From positions 1,178,001-1,242,000 of the forward strand of contig NZ_CP062946.1 of assembly GCF_014898095.1 (NCBI RefSeq): DNA of 64,000 nucleotides, read 5' to 3'. The position numbers and the translations under genes were made by a program. Numbering within the stretch: the stretch's first letter is position 1; each line of letters opens with the position of its first letter. Origin of the DNA: Thalassotalea sp. LPB0316. GTDB lineage: Bacteria > Pseudomonadota > Gammaproteobacteria > Enterobacterales > Alteromonadaceae. Of this stretch, positions 19,553 to 28,029 are shown one piece after another. The notes beneath the pieces are model-generated. The model was given only the letters and a program-made list of their open reading frames with translations, searched no databases and was not told where the DNA came from.

Positions 19553-19819
19553 ATGGCAAATAAAACGGCACCCATTAATATGCGTGTAGAACCCTCAGTC
19601 AGAGATATTATTGATGCAGCGGCAAATTTAATGAAGTTGGATCGTTCTGTCTTTATTCAGCAAGTGGTTTTGAAAGAGGCGCAAAAAATCCTGACAAATC
19701 AGCGAGACTTTATACTTGATGAACAAGCCTTCGAGGCATTTGAGCAGGCACTTAATAACGATCCAGTAAAAAGCGACGGTATTAATGATTTATTGAGCAG
19801 GAAATCACCTTGGAAATAA
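19553..19819 (+). CDS. DUF1778-type antitoxin (TacA-like)
   Basis: An 88-residue antitoxin. The N-terminal half (INMRVEPSVRDIIDAAANLMKLDRSVFIQQVV) is a ribbon-helix-helix DNA-binding domain; the C-terminal tail ending LLSRKSPWK matches the toxin-neutralising tail of TacA-like proteins. It neutralises the acetyltransferase toxin encoded next and should repress the operon. The genes overlap by ten bases. Confidence 0.92.
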   Translation: MANKTAPINMRVEPSVRDIIDAAANLMKLDRSVFIQQVVLKEAQKILTNQRDFILDEQAFEAFEQALNNDPVKSDGINDLLSRKSPWK

Positions 19820-20304
19820 CTGCCCCTCATTTGCTCGAAGACAAACACAACTTACGCGGGTTTTGCTGTGGTAAACAAGCGCTAGATAGCTGGCTTTATA
19901 ACAACGCCTTAAAAAATCACCAACGAAATAATTCAAAAGTCTATGTTGTAACCAATGGCAACCACGATGTTATTGGTTATTACGCTGTCGCCATGGGCTC
20001 TGTTCAGCGTAACAGTGCGTTATCGAGTTTGAAAAGGAATAGTCCAGACCCTATCCCTATGGTTGTATTAGCTAGACTCGCTGTTGATCAAAACTACAAA
20101 GGTTTAGGTATTGGTGCGGGCCTACTGAAAGACTGCATGTTGCGCTCAGTTCAAGCAATGGACGTAATTGGTGGTGCAGGCGTACTTGTTCATGCTATTG
20201 ATGAAGAAGCAAAGCAGTTTTATAAGAAGTTCGGCTTTAGTGAATCACCTATCGACCCTATGGTTTTAATGGCGCGAATAGTTGATATAAAAGCGTCTAT
20301 TTGA
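19810..20304 (+). CDS. GNAT acetyltransferase toxin (TacT-like)
   Basis: A 164-residue GNAT protein. Toxins of this group acetylate the amino acid on charged tRNA and stop translation. The acetyl-CoA loop is Gln94-N-Y-K-Gly98-L-Gly100-I-Gly102 and the catalytic tyrosine is probably Tyr138 in KQFYKKFGF. The start is TTG at 19810, inside the antitoxin gene, with AGGA seven bases upstream; a TTG start overlapping the antitoxin is consistent with low, coupled toxin synthesis. The protein looks intact. Confidence 0.92.
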   Translation: MEITAPHLLEDKHNLRGFCCGKQALDSWLYNNALKNHQRNNSKVYVVTNGNHDVIGYYAVAMGSVQRNSALSSLKRNSPDPIPMVVLARLAVDQNYKGLGIGAGLLKDCMLRSVQAMDVIGGAGVLVHAIDEEAKQFYKKFGFSESPIDPMVLMARIVDIKASI

Positions 20305-20420
20305 TCGCTAGCAACTGTTATGTGCAGTTGGGAAACTGAGCTTAGAAGCAACACTCTTTAAAGACCAAACTCTAAATCAGAGGGGCTAGATTTTTACTCA
20401 ATAATGTTAGCCTAGATAAA

Positions 20421-21047
20421 TTAAACACTGATAAAGTTAAGAAGAGCCCCCGCAAAGGTTACACTAACAATGGTTAATATTAGGACTTTATTGAAAATTT
20501 CTCTCACATCTGTTTTAAGACCGTTGTTAAGTAAGTTACTTTCTATTTTATTTATTAATTTTGCTCTTTTGATCCCTTTTTTGTCTAGAAATTCAATGCG
20601 CGTTAAGCCGAAGACAACATCTATTTCCATTCGATAATGAGTACTATCACTCATATCTACTATCAAAAATTTGCGACCAGAATTATATTCTTGTATTTCA
20701 AGTTGATAACCGTCTTCTTTCGCTTCTTTTATCGAGCTAACAACAGCTTTGATGGTGCAATCTGTTAAATACATGCATTGGCGGGGCATTAAAATAATGA
20801 TTAAAGCTAAACAGTATATTTCAATCGATGTTGAAAAAGACACGGTTGGGTGTTCAAAATATATTTGTAAACCTAGTTTTAATAATAGGGCAGCGAAGAA
20901 AGAATAATAAACAATTGCAAGTATGCTCACTTTAAACTGTTTTTGGTCAGTGTTATTTAATGCCAGTGAATAAAAATATAAACAATATAAGCAAGCTGGG
21001 ATAATTAACACCGGATACGAAAACATGTTTATTATTTCATTGTCCAT
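20421..21047 (-). CDS. Unknown membrane protein, fourth of a four-gene array
   Basis: A 208-residue protein that I do not recognise. It has about three hydrophobic N-terminal segments (residues 10-32, 42-62, 72-92), a soluble domain (about 95-180: helix, strands with YQLEIQEY and YRMEIDVVFG, then a C-terminal helix) and a terminal membrane segment (about 184-206). AAGGGAG precedes the ATG. It is the last of four minus-strand genes of the same plan. Codon use is AT-rich compared with its surroundings. Confidence 0.7.
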   Translation of the reverse strand: MDNEIINMFSYPVLIIPACLYCLYFYSLALNNTDQKQFKVSILAIVYYSFFAALLLKLGLQIYFEHPTVSFSTSIEIYCLALIIILMPRQCMYLTDCTIKAVVSSIKEAKEDGYQLEIQEYNSGRKFLIVDMSDSTHYRMEIDVVFGLTRIEFLDKKGIKRAKLINKIESNLLNNGLKTDVREIFNKVLILTIVSVTFAGALLNFISV

Positions 21048-21132
21048 ATAAGTCTCCCTTTAGATAACCTTTCCTGATTGTTTGTATGGCAGTCTGACCT
21101 AAATAAATGTGACGCGGTTATTTGTTAAAAAA

Positions 21133-21777
21133 CTATAAAATAACAAGGCCGAAGTAAAAAGTTCCCAAAGTTAGCAACAAACCTATGATACCAAAGTACC
21201 CCCATGTATAACTTCGCTTAACCCCCATTGCCGACATGCAAGGTAGTAAATTGTTGTCAATTGATTTAGTTAATTCTTGCGAGCCATGGCCTGCTATTTC
21301 GATACTGCAAAATTTATTACCAACTCTACGGGCAGGAATTACTTTTATCGTTTTATATCCCTCGTTGTTCTCATAACCGTCAATTGAAAATGTATACGCT
21401 TCATAACCATCGACTGTAAATTTCAGTGATTCAAAATGATAAGTTATCTTATTGATAGTAAAATAACGCTTAAGGCCATCACATACTTGCTTTGCTGTAT
21501 AGCCTGTAACGATATTAGCGATATTTATAATATACATTGGGTGGGCTAACACGAGAAAAATAGCCCAACATAATGCCGGCGATATTGAGGTTGAGTTGCT
21601 CCATGCTGTGGCGCCTACACATACAACTAATGCACAGCTAATTCGCCAACAGTGTAAATATTTACTTTGAGTAATAATCAAACGATTATTGTTAAAGCAC
21701 TGAATCGTACTGTAGAGAACTAAGAAATAAAGGAAAACCCCAGAGCATATAATTAGTAATTTATAAGTTTCGATCAT
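21133..21777 (-). CDS. Unknown membrane protein, third of a four-gene array
   Basis: A 214-residue protein from the ATG at 21777 (a GTG at 21786 would add three residues). The plan is N-terminal membrane segments (about residues 7-27, 45-65, 75-95), a soluble domain with a helix (VCDGLKRYF) and several strands, and a C-terminal membrane segment ending FYFGLVIL. The stretch RLIITQSKYLHCW resembles LFFSQTRYLDYC in the preceding gene, which points to common descent. No family was recognised. Confidence 0.7.
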   Translation of the reverse strand: MIETYKLLIICSGVFLYFLVLYSTIQCFNNNRLIITQSKYLHCWRISCALVVCVGATAWSNSTSISPALCWAIFLVLAHPMYIINIANIVTGYTAKQVCDGLKRYFTINKITYHFESLKFTVDGYEAYTFSIDGYENNEGYKTIKVIPARRVGNKFCSIEIAGHGSQELTKSIDNNLLPCMSAMGVKRSYTWGYFGIIGLLLTLGTFYFGLVIL

Positions 21778-21854
21778 AAAACTCACGCCTATTTTTGATA
21801 AAATGGTTCAGAATTACCGTAGGGTTCATGTAGATGCTGCGGCCTAGAATTTTT

Positions 21855-22424
21855 TCATTGCGTTATAAATATAACAGCAAATAAATAAATCAAAGCATAT
21901 ACAAGTGTTGCACCTACTAGCGTAATACCGGCTTGTTTGTGCTTATAAATAGCTAAATTGTTTAACGCAACTGGTAATTCCGCCTCTAATAACTTCGTTA
22001 ATGGCTTGCCATTCGTTTCCGCGACTGTTATTCGACAGATAAATTTTGACGGAGCTGAGTATACGGTTATCAAGCCCGAGCCTATAGCGCCTTCAGTATC
22101 AGTTATTACAACTGAATTGTCGGTTTGAAGGTGATTTATATCACGCTGTTTTAGAAGTTGGTTTATGCCGGTGATAATCTCGCCACTCGAATAGCCATAG
22201 ATCACGCCACTAAAAAGTTTTTCTAAAGTAAACGGGAGCATCAGCAATATCAATATACATAGCTCCAAAAGGAGTCCTCCCGAATAAGCTATCCAAGCTG
22301 AAGTTGCAACACCTGTGCAATAGTCAAGATAGCGAGTTTGAGAGAAAAACAGCTTATCGCTAAAATAGAACTTTACCGAAAAGTAACCATATAGAAGCGC
22401 GGGAACACAAAGTAAAATATCCAT
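21855..22424 (-). CDS. Unknown membrane protein, second of a four-gene array
   Basis: A 189-residue protein with the same plan as its neighbours: membrane segments near residues 2-20, 35-52 and 55-75, a soluble domain of about 75 residues (GEIITGINQLLKQ helix, then strands) and a C-terminal membrane segment (about 165-188). LFFSQTRYLDYC after the first segment is shared in degenerate form with the flanking genes. AGAGGTG precedes the ATG. Sixty-eight bases separate it from the next gene. Confidence 0.7.
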   Translation of the reverse strand: MDILLCVPALLYGYFSVKFYFSDKLFFSQTRYLDYCTGVATSAWIAYSGGLLLELCILILLMLPFTLEKLFSGVIYGYSSGEIITGINQLLKQRDINHLQTDNSVVITDTEGAIGSGLITVYSAPSKFICRITVAETNGKPLTKLLEAELPVALNNLAIYKHKQAGITLVGATLVYALIYLFAVIFITQ

Positions 22425-22579
22425 AAAATCAACACCTCTACCTTAAAGTCTAGTTACACTCATATTACTCGCCCAAGGCGCACCACTATCATTGGCTAGC
22501 CACTTTGTATATTTGATAAGGCTAAGTACATTGCTTTGATATATAGACGTGTAGTCATTTAAGGATGCCTGATTGAAGC

Positions 22580-23227
22580 TCACAATAAAAAGCCCATACT
22601 TTGAAAAAACTTGATGGCTAATAATATGAGGCTTGTAAATAAGAGGTGTCTCGATAAGTATTTCAAAATGAGCTTATTGTTTGGCTTAAGATTTAACGTC
22701 TGTTGAAGGGTCGTAATCTCTCTTAATATTTTCTTATCAAATGTTGAATTTTTTACACCCAAAAAACGAACTTTAGCAGAGTAAGGTTCATTTTTTTGTG
22801 TCGCATCGTTAATTGAATCAAAAGCCAATTCTAGTTTTTTATCTTGCTTAATGGTAAAGCGATAAACATCGTCCTCGTCGCACAACTCGTCACTATCATT
22901 TTTTTTAGGTTCTTCAATGCGATAACCACTGTTTTTAGCATATTCGTTAAATAAGGTTAATAAATCTGATTTCTTCAAACCATCAACACTGTAGCAATCT
23001 AAGTCTTTATATGTTTCATGAAGATTCTTACGGTTAAGTAAAACAACGATCATCATAAATAACACACCATATATTCCGGTTTGCAACATCAAGAACAAAT
23101 ATGCAAACCCGTAGTACCAAAAAACTGCCCGCAAATAGGAAAAAAAGATTCGCTGAGTTAATAATATATAAGTTTCTATTAAGATGATTGGTGCGATTAA
23201 TAAAATAAAACTCAGATAAATCAGCAT
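22580..23227 (-). CDS. Unknown membrane protein, first of a four-gene array
   Basis: A 215-residue protein with two or three N-terminal membrane segments (about residues 2-24 and 34-64), an acidic soluble domain (about 70-180, with a run of Asp/Glu at 110-121) and a C-terminal membrane segment. RIFFSYLRAVFWY at about residues 26-38 corresponds to the FFSQxRYL stretch of the next gene. AAGGAT lies eight bases before the ATG. It is the promoter-proximal member of the array; 155 bases separate it from the second gene. Confidence 0.7.
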   Translation of the reverse strand: MLIYLSFILLIAPIILIETYILLTQRIFFSYLRAVFWYYGFAYLFLMLQTGIYGVLFMMIVVLLNRKNLHETYKDLDCYSVDGLKKSDLLTLFNEYAKNSGYRIEEPKKNDSDELCDEDDVYRFTIKQDKKLELAFDSINDATQKNEPYSAKVRFLGVKNSTFDKKILREITTLQQTLNLKPNNKLILKYLSRHLLFTSLILLAIKFFQSMGFLL

Positions 23228-23450
23228 GTATCACATCCTTTGAAACCACAGAACAAATAGTTAATGAGGTAAGCACACCCCATTTGCTATTTCATCTTTA
23301 TAAACAACCTGTTAACTCATCAATAACACAATGAAAGCAGGAAAGGTGTAAAGACATGTAAAGAAAATTCGTTCTTGCACATCCGTCATCGCTTAACTCA
23401 ATAATATTCTGCAACATTTTTATCGCCTATTTGCTCAATAGTTACGTACA

Positions 23451-23713
23451 ATACCAATTGAATAAATACTTGACCGACTCAGAGCTACGTCAGGGAAGTT
23501 AGAATAAAAGAAATTTATGCAGGTGTAGTCATTCTACATCAAGTAAATTTGTGAAATTATCACTTTTCTGACGAGCTCCCAAGGGCGAGTTTAAAAGACT
23601 TTTATGCTTCGTTACTGATTTTGATAAGGGAATAACCATTATCTGCAATCAAAGCCTTGCCTAAAAGCCTTTTAAATCTCGCTGAGTGATCAAATATTTA
23701 ATTCACTTGGTAT
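23451..23713. repeat. 263-bp nested inverted-repeat element (MITE-like)
   Basis: This gene-free stretch (23228-23748) is mostly one structured element. Its ends are imperfect inverted repeats of about 33 bases: ATACCAATTGAAT... at 23451 and the complement of ATACCAAGTGAAT... ending at 23713. Inside are a large stem closed by GAGCTACGTCAG (23482-23493) with CTGACGAGCTC (23568-23578), holding AAATTTA/TAAATTT (23511/23544) and TGTAG-TCATT-CTACA (23524-23538), and a second stem from 23585-23599 with 23667-23682. It codes for nothing. TATAAT at 23711 overlaps the right end and might serve the RND operon. Confidence 0.75.
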
Positions 23714-23772
23714 AATTCAGCGTTTAATATCGTGCAATAAAATCGCCTATGTTTGAGGTAAAAGGAGAAGGT

Positions 23773-24861
23773 ATGAGTGGTTTAACTCGAAGTCGACAAT
23801 GGTTGGATAAAAGGCCTTATGTACTCGCGGCTTTGATTAGTCTCATCTTAATTATTTGGATGCTCTCTGGCGGTGAACAACATACCGAAACACAAGCGAC
23901 AGAAGAGCCAGTTACAGAGATAACGCCGAAAGTTAAAGTCCAGCGTTTTAGTGCTGAGCTTGTTGATAATACGGTTGAATTGTACGGTCGAACTGAGCCC
24001 GATCGAGTCACTACGATTAAAGCCGAAGTGGCGGGTAAAATTTTAAATGTTCATGCCCAGCGCGGTGCTTTTGTTAAGCAAGGCCAAGTGATTGCCACTA
24101 TCGACATGAACGATCTCAAAAGCAGGCTAGCACAAGCCAAAGCTTTATTAGCACAGCGAGAACTAAACTATCAAGGCGTTCAGTCACTCCAAAAAGAGGG
24201 CTATCAAGGTCGCCTGCAATTAAGTACGGCAGAAGCAGAACTCGCTGATGTTAAAGCACAAATTGCGGCACTGGAAATCGCTATTGATAACACTCAAGTC
24301 ACCGCGCCATTTGATGGCGTACTTAATACCCGTTATGTTGAACAAGGTGATTACGTGAAAGTTGGCGACCAAATTGCGATGCTTGCTGATTTACAACCAA
24401 TTGTGGTTACAGGCTATGCCACTGAGCATCAAATCAGCCAGCTTATGGTTGGGCAATCGGCTAATATTGAGTTGCTAAACCACCCAGCAGCACAGGGGAA
24501 AATTCGCTATATCGCCAGTGTTGCTGACCAAAAAACCAATACCTTCAAAGTTGAAGTTGCTGTTGATAACAGCCAAGGTCAATGGCGCGCAGGCCAGTCA
24601 GGCACCTTGCAAATAGCGCTCAATAAAACACCGGCAATTAAAGTGTCGCCCGCTTTATTGGCGCTAGATGAGCAAGGTAATATTGGTATTAAAACTGTTG
24701 AAAATGAACACGTTGTTTTTAGTGAAATCAATATTGTTAAGAGCGAAAGCGATGGTATTTGGCTCAGTGGCTTAGGCGAGAACGCCGATATCATTGTGCT
24801 CGGCCAAGGCTTTGTTCGCGGTGGCGATAAAGTCGACCCCGTAATGGCAGAAAGCGAGTAA
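23773..24861 (+). CDS. RND efflux periplasmic adaptor subunit
   Basis: A 362-residue membrane fusion protein of the HlyD/AcrA type that links the inner-membrane RND pump to an outer-membrane channel. It has an N-terminal membrane anchor (about residues 14-32), a lipoyl domain (KAEVAGKILNVHAQRGAFVKQGQVIATID), a short alpha-hairpin, and beta-barrel domains. The ATG at 23773 has AAAGGAGA at proper distance; the upstream ATG at 23749 does not. Five bases separate it from the pump gene. No outer-membrane factor gene follows, so a shared TolC-like channel is likely. Confidence 0.9.
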   Translation: MSGLTRSRQWLDKRPYVLAALISLILIIWMLSGGEQHTETQATEEPVTEITPKVKVQRFSAELVDNTVELYGRTEPDRVTTIKAEVAGKILNVHAQRGAFVKQGQVIATIDMNDLKSRLAQAKALLAQRELNYQGVQSLQKEGYQGRLQLSTAEAELADVKAQIAALEIAIDNTQVTAPFDGVLNTRYVEQGDYVKVGDQIAMLADLQPIVVTGYATEHQISQLMVGQSANIELLNHPAAQGKIRYIASVADQKTNTFKVEVAVDNSQGQWRAGQSGTLQIALNKTPAIKVSPALLALDEQGNIGIKTVENEHVVFSEINIVKSESDGIWLSGLGENADIIVLGQGFVRGGDKVDPVMAESE

Positions 24862-24866
24862 ACACT

Positions 24867-27800
24867 ATGTTGTCGATTATTGAAGGCGCTTTATCCCACA
24901 CTCGCTCAGTGCTCTCGATCTTTGTTTTATTGATTATTTCCGGCGCCATTACCTACGCCAATATTGCCAAAGAATCGAATCCTGATATCACCATTCCAAC
25001 CATTTATGTGTCTATGGTGCACGATGGTATTTCGCCAGAAGATGCGGAGCGGATGTTGGTTAGGCCAATGGAAAATGAGCTTAAATCGATTGCCGGTATC
25101 AAAGAAATGAAATCAAACGCCGGTGAAGGCCATGCATCGGTCACTCTTGAATTTATTGCCGGCTTTGATCCCAAAGAGGCGTTAGCTGATGTTCGCGATA
25201 AAGTCACCTTAGCGAAAGCCAAATTGCCAAACGAAACAGAAGAGCCTGAAGTCCACGAAGTGACAATGGCCAATCAGCAACCGGCAATTACGGTTATTTT
25301 ATCGGGCCCAGTAACCGAGCGCGGCTTGGTCACCTTAGCGCGCAACCTACGCGATAAGTTAGAAACCTTAGAAGAAGTGCTAGAGGTTGATATTGGTGGT
25401 GATCGCGAAGATATGGTTGAAATTATTGTCGATCCTTTACTGATGGAAAGCTACGGTTTAGATTCTGGCGATATTTATAACTTAGTTGAGCGCAATAACC
25501 GCCTAGTACCAGCCGGTACGATGGATACGGGCAAAGGCCGATTCGCGATTAAAGTGCCGTCGATTTTTGAAACCGTGCAAGACTTACTCGACCTACCGAT
25601 CAAGGTTGATGGCGATAAAATTATTACCTTTGCCGATGTCTCTAAAGTGCGCCGAGCCTATAAAGATCCTACTTCATTTGCCCGCCTTGATGGTCATCGC
25701 TCAGTGGCAATTGAAGTGAAAAAACGCTCGGGCGAAAACATTATTCACACCGTCGATAAAGTGAAAGCAATTACTGCTCAAGAGCAGCAAAAATGGCCAT
25801 CGCAAGTTGCTGTTACCTATGTCGGTGACCAGTCTCGTGAAGTAAAAGAAACGCTAAACGATCTGCAAAATAACGTCTTTTCAGCCGTGTTGTTGGTGGT
25901 CATTGTGGTGATTGCCGCGCTCGGTGTTCGAAGTGCCATGTTGGTTGGCTTTGCTATACCTGGCGCTTTTTTAACGGGCATTTTAGTGATCGCAATGTCA
26001 GGCCTAACCATCAATATCGTGGTGTTGTTTGGTTTGATCATGGCTGTCGGTATGCTAGTTGATGGGGCTATTGTGGTTACCGAGTTTGCTGACCGACAAA
26101 TGAGCGAAGGGGTTCACCGTAAACAAGCTTATAAAATGGCATCTAAACGCATGGCTTGGCCAATTATTGCCTCAACTGCAACCACCTTAGCAGCCTTTGC
26201 GCCGTTAATGTTTTGGCCGGGCATGATGGGCGAGTTTATGAAGTACTTGCCGTTTACCCTCATCGCGGTGTTAACAGCATCATTAGCAATGGCACTGATT
26301 TTTGTGCCTGCTATTGGTACGGTATTTGGTAAAGCGCGCGTGGTCTCAAGCGAAGAGCGCGAACAAATGATCCAAGCCGAAGAGGGCGATATTCGCAGCT
26401 TAAAAGGCTTTACTGGCAAGTACGTTGGCTTGCTAACTAAAGCGATTGAACGACCAAAAACCGTGGTGTTAGGTACGGTGCTTGTCGCCATTTTAGTGAT
26501 GTTTGCTTACGGCAAAAGCGGCTTGGGCATGGTGTTTTTCCCTGATGTTGAGCCTAACAGTGCGACTATGGTGGTGCGCTCGCATGGCGATTTATCGATG
26601 CGTGAAAAAGATGAAATTATGCAAATCATCGAGCAACGGATTTTACCGATTAGCGATATTGAAACCTTGTACACGCGAACCGGTGGTAATGATCAAATTG
26701 GTAGTTTTCAGGTTAACTTTAAAAACTGGCAAGAGCGTCGTCCTGCCGATCAAGTGATCAGTGATATTCACAGCAGAACCAAAGATTTAGCCGGCGTTGA
26801 GATTGAAGCGCGCAAAAATAGCCCTGGCCCACAAAGTGGTAAAGATCTGATCATTGAATTGAGCTCGCGTTTTCCCGACAGGTTAGATGAAACCGTGAAA
26901 ACTATCCGTAATGCTTTAGTCGCCAACGGCAACTTTACTGATATTGAAGACTCAAGTTCAAAACCGGGCATTGAGTGGCAACTCAAAATTGATCGCGCTA
27001 AAGCAGCAACCTTAGGCGCTGATGCAACTTTGGTTGGTTCAACCGTTCAGTTAGTCACTAACGGCTTGAAACTCGGAGAGTATCGCCCAGATGACGTTGA
27101 CGATGAACTCGATATTCGCGTGCGTTTCCCTGAAGAAAAACGCCATCTTGGCAGGCTTGATGATATTCGGGTAAAAACGGCTAATGGCTTAGTGCCAATT
27201 ACGGGCTTTGTTGAGCGCAGTGCGGCAAATAAAGTTGATACCATTCGCCGAGTTGACTCCAAGCGCGTCGTATCAGTTAAAGCTAACTTGGTAACAGATG
27301 CTCAGCTAATCAAAGAACTACCTAAGTTAAAGGCGCAATTCCCATCGCTTAACATTGATCCGAGCGTTGATATTGTTATCAAAGGTCAAAATGAAGATCA
27401 GCAAGAATCGCAAGACTTCCTAGTTAATGCCTTTGGTGTCGCGCTCTTTGTGATGGCGATTATTTTAGTCACCCAATTTAATAGCTTCTACCAAGCGTTT
27501 TTGATTTTAAGTGCTGTAGTTTTCTCAACCGTTGGCGTGTTCCTTGCCTTGATGATAGTTCAGCGCCCCTTCGGTATTGTGATGGGCGGTATTGGCGTGA
27601 TTTCGCTTGCCGGTATCGTGGTCAATAACAATATCGTGTTAATTGATACCTACAATGTATTGCGCAAACAAGGCTATGAAGTGGTGGATGCGATTTTGCG
27701 AACTGGCGCACAACGCCTGCGTCCCGTCTTATTAACCACTATCACGACTATACTCGGCTTATTGCCTATGGTATTACAAGTTAACTTAGACTTTTTTAAC

Positions 27801-28007
27801 CGCACAGCGGTGGTTGGTTCACCGTCAACCCAGTGGTGGGCGCAGTTAGCAACAGCTGTGGCTGGCGGCTTAGCTTTTGCCACGATTCTTACTTTGGTGA
27901 TCACCCCTTGTATGTTGGCATTAAAAGATTTAAGGAAGCAAAAGGTGCGTAAAGCGCCGGTAGTACAAGAAATTAATCAACCCCAAAAAATAACAGACGT
28001 TGCTTAA
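24867..28007 (+). CDS. RND efflux pump, inner-membrane permease
   Basis: A 1046-residue RND transporter with 12 membrane segments and two large periplasmic loops, similar to AcrB/HAE1 pumps. In segment 4 the AcrB pair Asp407-Asp408 reads Asp399-Gly400 (GMLVDGAIVV), and in segment 10 the AcrB Lys940 position is Asn920 (VVNNNIVLID). Other RND groups, such as TriC-like pumps, have comparable changes, so the proton relay probably differs from AcrB and does not imply loss of function. The substrate is unknown. It is cotranscribed with the adaptor. Confidence 0.92.
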   Translation: MLSIIEGALSHTRSVLSIFVLLIISGAITYANIAKESNPDITIPTIYVSMVHDGISPEDAERMLVRPMENELKSIAGIKEMKSNAGEGHASVTLEFIAGFDPKEALADVRDKVTLAKAKLPNETEEPEVHEVTMANQQPAITVILSGPVTERGLVTLARNLRDKLETLEEVLEVDIGGDREDMVEIIVDPLLMESYGLDSGDIYNLVERNNRLVPAGTMDTGKGRFAIKVPSIFETVQDLLDLPIKVDGDKIITFADVSKVRRAYKDPTSFARLDGHRSVAIEVKKRSGENIIHTVDKVKAITAQEQQKWPSQVAVTYVGDQSREVKETLNDLQNNVFSAVLLVVIVVIAALGVRSAMLVGFAIPGAFLTGILVIAMSGLTINIVVLFGLIMAVGMLVDGAIVVTEFADRQMSEGVHRKQAYKMASKRMAWPIIASTATTLAAFAPLMFWPGMMGEFMKYLPFTLIAVLTASLAMALIFVPAIGTVFGKARVVSSEEREQMIQAEEGDIRSLKGFTGKYVGLLTKAIERPKTVVLGTVLVAILVMFAYGKSGLGMVFFPDVEPNSATMVVRSHGDLSMREKDEIMQIIEQRILPISDIETLYTRTGGNDQIGSFQVNFKNWQERRPADQVISDIHSRTKDLAGVEIEARKNSPGPQSGKDLIIELSSRFPDRLDETVKTIRNALVANGNFTDIEDSSSKPGIEWQLKIDRAKAATLGADATLVGSTVQLVTNGLKLGEYRPDDVDDELDIRVRFPEEKRHLGRLDDIRVKTANGLVPITGFVERSAANKVDTIRRVDSKRVVSVKANLVTDAQLIKELPKLKAQFPSLNIDPSVDIVIKGQNEDQQESQDFLVNAFGVALFVMAIILVTQFNSFYQAFLILSAVVFSTVGVFLALMIVQRPFGIVMGGIGVISLAGIVVNNNIVLIDTYNVLRKQGYEVVDAILRTGAQRLRPVLLTTITTILGLLPMVLQVNLDFFNRTAVVGSPSTQWWAQLATAVAGGLAFATILTLVITPCMLALKDLRKQKVRKAPVVQEINQPQKITDVA

Positions 28008-28029
28008 ACGTCGAACATTGGAGTGAATT

